64,000 nt of DNA from an uncultured Alphaproteobacteria bacterium. GTDB lineage: Bacteria > Pseudomonadota > Alphaproteobacteria > Methylaequorales > Methylaequoraceae. The stretch lies in contig CABZJY010000001.1 of NCBI GenBank assembly GCA_902526175.1, forward strand, positions 130,682 to 194,681, written 5' to 3'. Both the position numbers and the translations under genes were made by a program. Under the pieces are notes generated by a model. It did not search any database and was not told the origin of the DNA. It was given only the letters and a program-made list of their open reading frames with translations. Below are positions 53,009 through 62,948 of the stretch, piece by piece; the stretch's first letter is position 1; every line of letters begins with the position of its first letter.

Positions 53009-56000
53009 TTTGAAATCAATAATGATTATTGGAGCTGGTCCTATAGTAATTGGCCAAGCTTGTGAATTTGATTATTCTGGTACACAAGCTTGTAAAGCAT
53101 TAAAGGAAGAGGGTTTTAGAGTAATTTTAGTAAATTCTAATCCTGCTACAATTATGACCGATCCAGATATGGCAGATTCAACGTATATTGAACCACTTAC
53201 TGTAGAACATCTAGAGCCCATAATAAAAAGAGAGAAACCAGATGCCCTTTTATCAACAATGGGGGGACAAACAGCACTAAATATTTCAATTGAATTAGAA
53301 AAAAAAAAAATTTTAAAAAAATATGGTGTTGAATTAATTGGAGCATCTAGGAAGGTGATTGAAAAGGCTGAAGATAGAAATATTTTCAAAAAAGCAATGA
53401 AAAAAATTGGTTTGTCAACAGCCATTGGTTTTACTGTAAATTCGATCTCTGAGGGTAGGAAAGCAATAAAAAGTGTTGGCTACCCTGCAATTCTTCGTCC
53501 CTCTTTTACACTTGGTGGAACAGGAGGAGGTGTAGTCAATAATGAAAAAGAATTTATATCTACATTAAAGAAAGGATTATCAAATTCTCCTATCAATGAG
53601 GTTTTAATTGAAGAATCAGTTTTGGGTTGGAAAGAGTACGAAATGGAAGTTGTTAGAGATAAAAATGATAACTGCATAATAATTTGTTCTATAGAAAATA
53701 TTGATCCAATGGGGGTTCACACTGGTGATTCAATGACAGTTGCTCCAGCATTAACACTAACAGATAAAGAATTACAAGAAATGAGAACTGAATCAATAAT
53801 GATTCTTAGAGAAATTGGAGTTGAAACTGGTGGTTCCAATGTACAATTTGCTGTGAATCCTAAAAACGGAAAAAGAATTGTAATTGAAATGAATCCCAGG
53901 GTTTCTAGATCCTCTGCCTTAGCATCCAAAGCCACTGGATTTCCTATTGCAAGAATAGCAACAAAGCTTGCGATTGGTTACTCATTAGATGAACTTAGGA
54001 ATGAGATAACCAAAATAACTCCAGCTTCTTTTGAACCCACTATTGATTATATTGTAACTAAAATACCAAGATTCACATTTGAAAAATTTAGTCGTACTGA
54101 AGCAATTCTTGGAACTGCTATGAAATCAATTGGAGAGTGCATGTCAATCGGAAGGAGTTTTAAAGAATCTTTTCAAAAAGCTTTGAGGAGCCTAGAGATT
54201 GGTATCACAGGATTAGAAGTTCCTAACGAAATTCAGGTTAAAAAAAAATCAGAATTATTAAAGCTTCTTGAAAAAAGACTTCCATACAAATTTTTATTGA
54301 TAGCTGAGTGCCTAAGAAGGGGCATATCAATAAAAAAAATATGTCAAATCACAAAGTATGATTTGTGGTTTGTTAATCAAATATTTGAACTAATTTCCAT
54401 CGAGGAAAAAATTAGAGGTAAAAAAATTAATAAATTAGAGTACAGAAATTTAAAAAGCGATGGTTTCTCTGATAAAAGAATTTTACAACTTTCATCATTA
54501 TCACAAAAACAACTGACAAATCTTAGAATACAATCTAAAGTAAGGCCCTCTTTTAGAAGTGTTGACACATGTGCTGGAGAATTTCCTGCAAAAACACCGT
54601 ACATGTACTCTTCATATGTAAATTCACATAATTGTAACAGATTTGAAAAAGAAATTGATATTTCAACCAAAAAAAAAGTTGTCATAATTGGTGGTGGTCC
54701 AAATAGAATAGGTCAGGGAATTGAGTTTGATTATTGTTGCGTTCATGCTTCCTTTGCTTTGAAAGAGTTAGGAATTGAATCAATTATGATAAACTGTAAC
54801 CCTGAAACAGTCTCAACTGATTTTGATATATCTGATAGATTGTATTTTGAACCACTTGATGAAGAGTCAGTTCTTGAAATTTGTATTGCAGAGAGAGAAA
54901 AAGGCACACTTCTTGGAGTCATTGTTCAATTAGGTGGTCAAACGCCCTTAAAATTAGCTAAATTTCTAAATCAAAAAGGTATCAAAATTTTAGGAACCTC
55001 ATTTGATTCAATTGATCTAGCGGAGGATCGAGATCGTTTTAAAAAATTAATCAGTAACTTAAAATTAAATCAACCACATAATGCAATTGCAAATAACTTT
55101 TTAGAAGCCAAAAAACATATTAAAATAATTGGTTTTCCTGTTGTAGTTCGACCTTCTTATGTACTTGGAGGCAGAGCGATGCAGATAATATATGATTCTA
55201 ATGAACTTGAGAAATACTTTCAAAAAGAAAAGAACCATGTTAAGTCGATACTTATTGATAAGTTTCTAAACGATGCAAAAGAAATTGATGTTGATGCAAT
55301 TAGTGATGGAAAAGAAACCTTTATTGCTGGAATCTTGGAGCATATTGAAGAGGCTGGAATTCACTCTGGTGATTCAGCATGTTCATTACCTCCACAAACC
55401 CTAAGTAAAAAAAATATCTCATTCATAGAAGAAATTACTTGCAAAATAGCAAAAAAACTTAAAATCATTGGGTATATTAATATACAGTTTGCAATCAAAG
55501 ATAATCAAATCTACTTAATTGAGGTAAATCCCAGAGCAAGTAGAACAATACCATTTATTGCAAAATCAATAGGAGTTCCAATTGCAAAAATTGCAACAAA
55601 AATAATTCTTGGGCATGAAATAAGAGAGCTTAATTTAAAAACCAAGACCGCTAATTACGTCAGTGTAAAAGAATCAGTATTTCCATTTGATAAATTTCCT
55701 GGTGAGGATATCGTTTTAGGCCCTGAAATGAAATCTACAGGAGAAGTGATGGGAATAGATCAAAATTTTCCTCTGGCTTTTGTTAAATCTCAAATTTCTT
55801 CAGGTAATAATCTTCCAGAAAAAGGTACAGTTTTTCTTTCAGTTAAAGATGAAGATAAGGAAAATATTATTTTAATGTCACAAATACTACAAAAACTCAA
55901 CTTTAAATTAATCGGCACAAACGGAACGGCAGAGTTTCTTAATAAATTTTCAGTTAATATTGATAGAGTTAATAAGGTTGCTGAAGGGCCACCCCACATT

Positions 56001-56219
56001 GTCGACAAAATAGAAGGTAATGAAATACAACTTATTATTAATACAACGCAGGATTCTCAATCACTTAAAGATAGCCATTCAATCCGAAGCGCAGCAGTAA
56101 GGTTTAAAATACCTTATTTTACTACAATTTCAGCAGCAAAATTAGCAATAACTGGAATTGGAGTAATAAAAGGTAAAAAAACTGCTGTGAAATCTTTACA
56201 AGAATATTATAAGAATTAA
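52992..56219 (+). CDS. carB: carbamoyl-phosphate synthase large subunit
   Basis: [37 protein letters not shown], second ATP-grasp half [20 protein letters not shown]. Confidence 0.97.
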   Translation: MPRRTNLKSIMIIGAGPIVIGQACEFDYSGTQACKALKEEGFRVILVNSNPATIMTDPDMADSTYIEPLTVEHLEPIIKREKPDALLSTMGGQTALNISIELEKKKILKKYGVELIGASRKVIEKAEDRNIFKKAMKKIGLSTAIGFTVNSISEGRKAIKSVGYPAILRPSFTLGGTGGGVVNNEKEFISTLKKGLSNSPINEVLIEESVLGWKEYEMEVVRDKNDNCIIICSIENIDPMGVHTGDSMTVAPALTLTDKELQEMRTESIMILREIGVETGGSNVQFAVNPKNGKRIVIEMNPRVSRSSALASKATGFPIARIATKLAIGYSLDELRNEITKITPASFEPTIDYIVTKIPRFTFEKFSRTEAILGTAMKSIGECMSIGRSFKESFQKALRSLEIGITGLEVPNEIQVKKKSELLKLLEKRLPYKFLLIAECLRRGISIKKICQITKYDLWFVNQIFELISIEEKIRGKKINKLEYRNLKSDGFSDKRILQLSSLSQKQLTNLRIQSKVRPSFRSVDTCAGEFPAKTPYMYSSYVNSHNCNRFEKEIDISTKKKVVIIGGGPNRIGQGIEFDYCCVHASFALKELGIESIMINCNPETVSTDFDISDRLYFEPLDEESVLEICIAEREKGTLLGVIVQLGGQTPLKLAKFLNQKGIKILGTSFDSIDLAEDRDRFKKLISNLKLNQPHNAIANNFLEAKKHIKIIGFPVVVRPSYVLGGRAMQIIYDSNELEKYFQKEKNHVKSILIDKFLNDAKEIDVDAISDGKETFIAGILEHIEEAGIHSGDSACSLPPQTLSKKNISFIEEITCKIAKKLKIIGYINIQFAIKDNQIYLIEVNPRASRTIPFIAKSIGVPIAKIATKIILGHEIRELNLKTKTANYVSVKESVFPFDKFPGEDIVLGPEMKSTGEVMGIDQNFPLAFVKSQISSGNNLPEKGTVFLSVKDEDKENIILMSQILQKLNFKLIGTNGTAEFLNKFSVNIDRVNKVAEGPPHIVDKIEGNEIQLIINTTQDSQSLKDSHSIRSAAVRFKIPYFTTISAAKLAITGIGVIKGKKTAVKSLQEYYKN

Positions 56220-56290
56220 TTCTAACTGATCTATTTTTAGGCGTAGAAAAAAAAAAAAAAAATTATATAATATCCCTCTAGGATAGTTAT

Positions 56291-56767
56291 ATGAGTGAAA
56301 AGTTTCCAATGACATTAGAGGGCCTTGAAAAGCTTAAGTCAGAGTTAGAGGATCTAAAAAATAACCAAAGACCAGAGGTTATCAAAGCGATAGCAGAAGC
56401 AAGAGAGCACGGAGATTTATCTGAAAATGCTGAGTATCATGCGGCGAGAGAAAAACAAGGGTTTATTGAAGGCAAAATAAATGAATTAGAAAATAAGGTT
56501 AGTAGGGCAGAGGTGATCGATCCCAAGAAAGTTAAAAGTGAAACAGTAACTTTTGGTGCTACAGTTGTAATAGTTGATTTAGAAACAGAGATCAAATCAG
56601 AATATAAAATTGTTGGAGTTGATGAATCAGACATTGAAAAAAAATTAATTTCAATTAACGCACCATTATGTAAAGCGATGATAAACAAAAAAATTAATGA
56701 TACATTTGAGGTACAAACTCCAAATGGTTTGAAAGAATATCTAATAAAAACTATATCATTTAAATGA
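56291..56767 (+). CDS. greA: transcription elongation factor GreA
   Basis: [27 protein letters not shown]. Confidence 0.96.
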   Translation: MSEKFPMTLEGLEKLKSELEDLKNNQRPEVIKAIAEAREHGDLSENAEYHAAREKQGFIEGKINELENKVSRAEVIDPKKVKSETVTFGATVVIVDLETEIKSEYKIVGVDESDIEKKLISINAPLCKAMINKKINDTFEVQTPNGLKEYLIKTISFK

Positions 56768-57714
56768 ATTCAAATAAAACAGAGAAGGTTATAATTATTG
56801 GATCTGGCCCTGCTGGGTACACTGCCGCAATTTATGCAGCCAGATCTGGTTTGAACCCACTAATAATATCTGGACTAGAACCGGGCGGACAATTAATGAT
56901 AACTACTGATGTTGAAAATTTTCCTGGTTTTGAAAGTGCAATTCAAGGGCCTTGGTTAATGGATCAAATGCAAAAACAAGCTTTAGCCGTTGGGGCCAAA
57001 ATCAAATATGATACAGTTAAAACAGTCGATTTTCAAAATTTTCCGTTTGAAGTAGTGACTGAAAAAAATGACTTCATAAAAACTTATTCAGTAATTATTT
57101 CCACTGGTGCAAGTGCGAGATGGCTAAATGTAGATGGAGAAGATAATTTTAAAGGTTTTGGAATATCTGCATGCGCAACTTGTGATGGCTTTTTCTATAA
57201 GAACAAAAATGTAGCTGTAGTTGGAGGAGGCAATACCGCAGTTGAGGAGGCACTCTATCTTTCAAATATGTGTAGAAAGGTCACACTGATTCATAGAAGA
57301 GAAAAATTAAGGGCAGAAAAAATACTTCAAGATAGATTAATGAGAAAAAAAAATATTGATTTTATGTGGAATAAAAAGGTTACTAAATTTATTGGTACCA
57401 AAAATCCTAAGGTTTTAACCCAGATAAATATTTATGATGTTTTAGAAAAAAAAGAAAGTTCAATGGAAGTTGATGGAGTATTTGTTGCCATAGGGCACAG
57501 TCCAGCAACAAAAATATTTAAGAATCAAATCCCAATGGATGATAGTGGATACATACATACAACTGATAACTTAACAAAAACGAAAATTGAGGGAGTATTT
57601 GCAGCTGGTGATGTCACAGATAAAGTATATAGACAAGCTGTCACTGCAGCTGGTTACGGTTGTATGAGTGCTATAGAAGTAGAAAACTTTTTAAGTAAAA
57701 AAAATATTATTTAG
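56764..57714 (+). CDS. trxB: thioredoxin-disulfide reductase
   Basis: [29 protein letters not shown] redox motif, [14 protein letters not shown]. Confidence 0.96.
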   Translation: MNSNKTEKVIIIGSGPAGYTAAIYAARSGLNPLIISGLEPGGQLMITTDVENFPGFESAIQGPWLMDQMQKQALAVGAKIKYDTVKTVDFQNFPFEVVTEKNDFIKTYSVIISTGASARWLNVDGEDNFKGFGISACATCDGFFYKNKNVAVVGGGNTAVEEALYLSNMCRKVTLIHRREKLRAEKILQDRLMRKKNIDFMWNKKVTKFIGTKNPKVLTQINIYDVLEKKESSMEVDGVFVAIGHSPATKIFKNQIPMDDSGYIHTTDNLTKTKIEGVFAAGDVTDKVYRQAVTAAGYGCMSAIEVENFLSKKNII

Positions 57715-58618
57715 ACTTTATCCCCTCTATGATTTTATTGTGTGCGTCGCACGATATTGAAAAATCTTTACCCATTGAAACAACGCTACCCGAAAGCCAA
57801 TCTAATTCTAGTTTTTTTTTCTTTTTAAAATCCATGAACATTGATGAAGTCAAATTTCTTGGCATTTTAGATATTCTTTCTATCCATACTTCAATAGGGT
57901 TATAATCAAATCTTATACTCTTTTTCTTAGATAATAAAAAAGTCTCTTCCATAGCTTTTATAAAAAGGTCTCTGTATTTTTTGTCATCAAAAATTTCCCC
58001 TATTGTCATCTCAGTAAGTGTAGTAATTCCACTATATGCAGACAAAAAAATAAATTTATCCCAAATTTTTTGAGATATTTTATTTGAATATCTAAAGTCA
58101 ATACCAAGGTCATTTACTTTTTCTGAAAATTGAATAATTTTATTTTCATAATTATTTCTAGCAATTATTTTTCCTACAAAAAAGGAAGCTAACTTACCGT
58201 TATGAATAATTTGTTTTTTGTCATCTAAAAAAGATGAAATTTGTGCAACAGCTCCAAAAACTTTTTCTTTTCCAAATTTTTTTTTTATCATACTTTCGGC
58301 AATTACTCCGTTTTGAAACGGCAATATAGTAAAATCACCCTTTGCGTATTTTTTTAGTTCATTTAATGAATCTTCTAAGTCATAAAGTTTTACTGCCAAA
58401 ATCACAATATCCAGTTCAGGACATTTTTTAATATTATTTAGAAGATTAATTTCTTTACATTCAATATTTTCAATTTCACTTTTTAAAATTAGTCCATTTT
58501 GGTTAAATTTCTGGAAGGTTTTTCCCCTGGCTAAAAAAAAAATTTGGAAATTTGATTTTAATAAGAAAGCTCCTAAAAATCCGCCAATTCCACCAGATCC
58601 ATATATTAAAATATTCAT
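57707..58618 (-). CDS. ketopantoate reductase family protein (PanE/ApbA)
   Basis: ILIYGSGGIGGFLGAFL, VKLYDL, PFQNGVIAE. Confidence 0.85.
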   Translation of the reverse strand: MNILIYGSGGIGGFLGAFLLKSNFQIFFLARGKTFQKFNQNGLILKSEIENIECKEINLLNNIKKCPELDIVILAVKLYDLEDSLNELKKYAKGDFTILPFQNGVIAESMIKKKFGKEKVFGAVAQISSFLDDKKQIIHNGKLASFFVGKIIARNNYENKIIQFSEKVNDLGIDFRYSNKISQKIWDKFIFLSAYSGITTLTEMTIGEIFDDKKYRDLFIKAMEETFLLSKKKSIRFDYNPIEVWIERISKMPRNLTSSMFMDFKKKKKLELDWLSGSVVSMGKDFSISCDAHNKIIEGIKSK

Positions 58619-58619
58619 A

Positions 58620-59822
58620 TTATTTTAAAAGAGAAATTGCTGAGTCAATGTTATCGCAAGCTTTTTCCAGTAGCTCCATAGATGAGGCATATGATATTCT
58701 AAAGTAAGGAGAAGCACCAAATGCTTTCCCAGGAACTACAGCTACTCCTGCAAATTCGAGAATAAAATTTGAAAAATCAACGTCGTCTGAAATGACTCTA
58801 CCATCTGGAGATTTTTTACCTAATATACCTTTACATGATGTAAACATATAAAATGCTCCATCAGGCTTGATACACTCTAATCCCTGAATTTTATTGAATT
58901 TTTCATGTATAAAGTCCCTTCTCTTCAAAAACTCAAAAATCCATTTTGGCAAAAATTTTTTTTCAGAATTTAATGCACTTATAGCAGCCATTTGACTAAT
59001 TGATGTTGGGTTTGTAGTTGATTGTGACTGAATCTTAGCAATGGACTTAATAATTTCATTTGAACCCGCTCCATAACCAATTCGCCATCCAGTCATTGAA
59101 AATCCTTTTGAGACTCCATTTACAATAAAAGCTCTTCTATATAATTTTGGTTCAAGATTAATGATATTGTGAAAATTTTTTTCACCATAAATTATATATT
59201 CATAAATATCATCTGATAGAATATTGACATGATCATATTTCATTAAAACTTCAGAAATTTCTTTTAATTCAGTATCTGTGTATACAATTCCGGTTGGATT
59301 TGAAGGTGAGTTCATAATAAACCATTTAGTTTTCTTTGATATTTTTTCTTCTAATTGCTTAGCAGTAATCTTAAACTTTGACTCTAAGCTTGTTTGCAAT
59401 ATTATTGGTTTTCCCTTACATAGTAAAATTATATCTGGATAAGAAACCCAATAAGGTGAAGGAATGATTACTTCATCTCCATCATCAATTGTTGACATAA
59501 AAAGGTTATAAATTACATGCTTACCTCCGACGCCTACTGTAATCTGATCGGTATTGTAATTAAGTTTATTTTCATTCCATAATTTTTTTTTTATAGCTTT
59601 TTTTAAATCTAATATTCCATCAACAGGAGTATATTTTGTGAAATTATTTCTTATGGCTTTAATAGCTTCAGTTTTAATCTCATCAGGTGTATCAAAATCT
59701 GGCTCCCCAGAACTTAAACTTATAATATCTTTTCCTTTAGATCTTAAATCTCTTGCTTTTTGTGATATTTCTACTGTAACAGAGGGTTGAAATCTGCTTA
59801 TTCTTTTAGATAAAAGACTCAT
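58620..59822 (-). CDS. class I PLP-dependent aminotransferase (aspartate aminotransferase type)
   Basis: LSSGEPDFDTPDEIK, NSPSNPTGIVY, NGVSKGFSMTGWRIGY (PLP Lys). Confidence 0.93.
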   Translation of the reverse strand: MSLLSKRISRFQPSVTVEISQKARDLRSKGKDIISLSSGEPDFDTPDEIKTEAIKAIRNNFTKYTPVDGILDLKKAIKKKLWNENKLNYNTDQITVGVGGKHVIYNLFMSTIDDGDEVIIPSPYWVSYPDIILLCKGKPIILQTSLESKFKITAKQLEEKISKKTKWFIMNSPSNPTGIVYTDTELKEISEVLMKYDHVNILSDDIYEYIIYGEKNFHNIINLEPKLYRRAFIVNGVSKGFSMTGWRIGYGAGSNEIIKSIAKIQSQSTTNPTSISQMAAISALNSEKKFLPKWIFEFLKRRDFIHEKFNKIQGLECIKPDGAFYMFTSCKGILGKKSPDGRVISDDVDFSNFILEFAGVAVVPGKAFGASPYFRISYASSMELLEKACDNIDSAISLLK

Positions 59823-59899
59823 TAATTTAAGAGGATATTAAAATTTAAATCTATAATTTGTTAATTATATATTATACTAATAATATTGAAATAAAAAAA

Positions 59900-61912
59900 A
59901 TGACTATTTCTTTAAAAAAATTTAAGCCAACATTTGATATTACTAATTCAAGAAGATTTGAACTTGCTTCAGATTTTTCTCCAGATGGGGATCAGCCCAG
60001 AGCAATAGAAAATTTATGTAGAGGACTTATAAAAAAACAAAATGATCAAGTTCTTTTAGGTGTAACAGGTTCGGGAAAAACATTTACTATGGCAAATGTG
60101 ATTTCAGAATTACAAAGACCTGCTTTGGTATTTGCTCCTAATAAAATTTTAGCAGCACAGCTTTTTAGTGAAATGAAAAATTTTTTTCCTAATAATGCTG
60201 TAGAGTATTTTGTATCATATTATGATTATTATACCCCAGAAGCATATGTTCCACGTACAGATACTTATATTGAAAAAGAATCATCAATAAATGAACAAAT
60301 TGATAGGATGCGACACTCTGCTACAAGATCTCTGCTGGAAAGAAAAGATACTATAATTGTTGCAAGTGTTTCTTGTATTTACGGAATTGGATCCGTTCAA
60401 TCATATTCCTCAATGACATTTAAAATTAATAAAGAAACAAAACACAATCTCGATGAAATAAAAAAAAAACTAGTTGAATTACAATACAAACGAAACGACC
60501 AAAATTTTGTGCGTGGAACATTTAGAAATCGAGGTGATATTTTAGAGATATATCCAGCTCATCAAGAAGACAGGGCTTGGAGAATATCTTTTTTTGGAGA
60601 AAGTATTGAAGATATTGACGAATTTGATCCTTTAACTGGCAAAATTTACGGAAATTTGAATAATGTTATTGTATATGCAAACAGTCATTATGTTACTCCA
60701 AAACCATCCTTAAATAATGCTATTAGGGAGATAAAAAAAGAGCTTGTGGATAGAATTGACTTTTTCACTCAAGAAAAAAAACTTATAGAAGCTCAGAGAA
60801 TTGAAGAAAGAACAAATTTTGATTTAGAAATGATGGTTGCTACAGGGAGTTGTTCTGGAATTGAAAATTATTCTAGACATCTTACTGGTAGAAAAGAAGG
60901 TGAACCTCCCCCTACTTTATTTGAATATTTACCTGATGATATAATTCTCTTCGTTGATGAATCTCATGTAACAATACCTCAAATAGGCGGAATGTATAAA
61001 GGGGACAGATCACGAAAGGAAACCTTGGCTAATTTTGGTTTCAGACTTCCCTCATGTAAAGATAATAGACCTTTAAAGTTTGAGGAATGGATAAAATTTA
61101 AAGGACAGACTGTTTATGTTTCGGCAACACCCGGCACATGGGAACTTAGTCAAACATCAGGTGTAATAGTCGAGCAAGTTGTAAGGCCAACTGGTCTAGT
61201 TGACCCTAAGTGCTTTGTAAAACCAGCCAAAAACCAGATTGAAGATCTTATGTATGAATGTAAAAAAGTTGTTGATAAGGGATTTAGAGTATTAGTAACT
61301 ACGTTAACAAAAAAAGATGCTGAAAAAATTACTGACTATTTTAATGAAAATCTTCATAAAACAAAATACATGCATTCTGATATTGACACATTAGAAAGGA
61401 TGGAAATTATTAAAGATTTGAGGACTGGTAAATTTGATATTTTAGTGGGTATAAATTTGCTTCGTGAAGGTCTCGATATCCCTGAATGCGGGTTAGTTGC
61501 AATTCTTGATGCTGATAAAGAAGGTTTTTTAAGATCTCATGTTTCATTAATTCAAACTATAGGAAGAGCTGCAAGAAATGTTGATAGTAAGGTAATTTTA
61601 TATGCTGATGAAAAGACAAAATCAATTTGTAAAGCAATTGAAGAAACAGAAAGAAGGAGAAAAAAACAACAGTTACATAATGAAAAATATGGAATTTCTC
61701 CAAAATCAACTACAAGAAAAATTTTAGATCTAGATGAAAATAAAACCGTATTAAAAAAAGAGACAGAAGTCATTGGCAATAACTTAAATCAACACATTGA
61801 TATCTTAAAGAAACAAATGTTAGAAGAAGCTGAAAACTTAAATTTTGAAAAAGCTGCAACTCTTAGAGATGAGATAAACAAACTTCAAAAAAAGGATTTA
61901 GGGATAAAGTGA
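59900..61912 (+). CDS. uvrB: excinuclease ABC subunit B (ORF open from 59858; start likely 59900)
   Basis: SPDGDQPRAIENL, LLGVTGSGKTFTMANVI, YYDYYTPEAYVP, GINLLREGLDIPE. Confidence 0.96.
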   Translation: MTISLKKFKPTFDITNSRRFELASDFSPDGDQPRAIENLCRGLIKKQNDQVLLGVTGSGKTFTMANVISELQRPALVFAPNKILAAQLFSEMKNFFPNNAVEYFVSYYDYYTPEAYVPRTDTYIEKESSINEQIDRMRHSATRSLLERKDTIIVASVSCIYGIGSVQSYSSMTFKINKETKHNLDEIKKKLVELQYKRNDQNFVRGTFRNRGDILEIYPAHQEDRAWRISFFGESIEDIDEFDPLTGKIYGNLNNVIVYANSHYVTPKPSLNNAIREIKKELVDRIDFFTQEKKLIEAQRIEERTNFDLEMMVATGSCSGIENYSRHLTGRKEGEPPPTLFEYLPDDIILFVDESHVTIPQIGGMYKGDRSRKETLANFGFRLPSCKDNRPLKFEEWIKFKGQTVYVSATPGTWELSQTSGVIVEQVVRPTGLVDPKCFVKPAKNQIEDLMYECKKVVDKGFRVLVTTLTKKDAEKITDYFNENLHKTKYMHSDIDTLERMEIIKDLRTGKFDILVGINLLREGLDIPECGLVAILDADKEGFLRSHVSLIQTIGRAARNVDSKVILYADEKTKSICKAIEETERRRKKQQLHNEKYGISPKSTTRKILDLDENKTVLKKETEVIGNNLNQHIDILKKQMLEEAENLNFEKAATLRDEINKLQKKDLGIK

Positions 61913-62664
61913 CTAAAACTGCACTTATAACGGGGGGGGCAAAAAGAGTTGGGCTATCTATAGCAAAACATTTAGCCTCAAAAGGATTTAACATTGCAAT
62001 TCACTATAATTCTTCAGAAATTGATTCAAAAAAAATAGTTGATGAGTTAAAAAAAAAAAAAACTATTGTTGAGAGATTTAAACTTGATTTAGCTAAGACC
62101 AACTCAATAGAAAAGTTTTTTACTAAAATAAAAAATCATTTTGGAAAAATTGACTTATTAGTAAATAACGCATCTGTGTTTGAATACGATTCCTTAAAAT
62201 CTAGTTCAATGGATAGTTATAACAAACATATGGATATCAATTTGAAAGCTCCATTTTTTTTAAGTAAATATTTTCATGAATATTTAAGAAATAAAGAGGG
62301 TAATATTATTAATATATTAGATCAAAGGGTTGTAAATATTACCCCTTACTTTATATCATACACTCTAAGCAAATCAGCATTATGGACACTCACCCAAAGT
62401 TTAGCACTTTCACTTGCGCCGAAAATCAGAGTTAATGCTATAGGATTGGGTCCAACTTTAAAAAGTTATAGACAAACCAAAAAACAATTTGATCAACAAA
62501 TAATGAGAACCCCTTTAAAAAAACAAGTAAAATTATCAGAAATTAATAATACAATTGATTTAATTCTAAATTCTGAGTCAATTACCGGGCAGCTTTTTCT
62601 TTTAGATAGTGGCCAAAACCTTGGCTGGGCAAACACAAGATCAAAAAAATTTATAGAAGATTAA
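61909..62664 (+). CDS. SDR oxidoreductase, pteridine reductase/FolM-like
   Basis: TGGAKRVG fits the TGX3RXG pteridine reductase motif; LVNNAS, YTLSKSALWTLTQSLA; GTG start overlapping the uvrB stop. Confidence 0.7.
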   Translation: MTKTALITGGAKRVGLSIAKHLASKGFNIAIHYNSSEIDSKKIVDELKKKKTIVERFKLDLAKTNSIEKFFTKIKNHFGKIDLLVNNASVFEYDSLKSSSMDSYNKHMDINLKAPFFLSKYFHEYLRNKEGNIINILDQRVVNITPYFISYTLSKSALWTLTQSLALSLAPKIRVNAIGLGPTLKSYRQTKKQFDQQIMRTPLKKQVKLSEINNTIDLILNSESITGQLFLLDSGQNLGWANTRSKKFIED

Positions 62665-62756
62665 AAAAAAACTTGACAAGGCATAAGTTGTTCACACCAG
62701 TTTTTCATTTAATTTTTGTTATTTATATACTATGCAAAAAAAAAATACTCAGTTAA

Positions 62757-62846
62757 ATGAGATGGATTATTAATAAATATGTAGTGAATTCAATGGTTTA
62801 TAAAATTGCTTATTTTTTAGGCATATTTTATAAATCCTTGAAGTAA
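62757..62846 (+). CDS. 29-aa micro-ORF MRWIINKYVVNSMVYKIAYFLGIFYKSLK
   Basis: Hand translation ATG..TAA in the uvrB/SDR-uvrC gap, followed by an intrinsic terminator; no strong SD. Confidence 0.35.
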   Translation: MRWIINKYVVNSMVYKIAYFLGIFYKSLK

Positions 62847-62885
62847 TTACTGTTTAATAAAATTTACAACAAATATAAACAAAGT

Positions 62886-62917
62886 TATCCACAATTTTGG
62901 TGGATAGTTTTTTTTTT
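62886..62917 (+). terminator. intrinsic terminator before uvrC
   Basis: TATCCAC-aattttg-GTGGATA stem followed by a long T run. Confidence 0.7.
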
Positions 62918-62948
62918 ATTTTTTATATAATATTATTAATAAAAAAGA

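Noticed and set aside
53072-53425. 117-aa minus-strand ORF
   Set aside because: Antisense to the conserved N-terminal domain of carB.
62885-62893. TTATCCACA as a replication-origin DnaA box
   Set aside because: Single copy, embedded in a terminator stem, no box cluster or dnaA/dnaN nearby; chance occurrence is likely.
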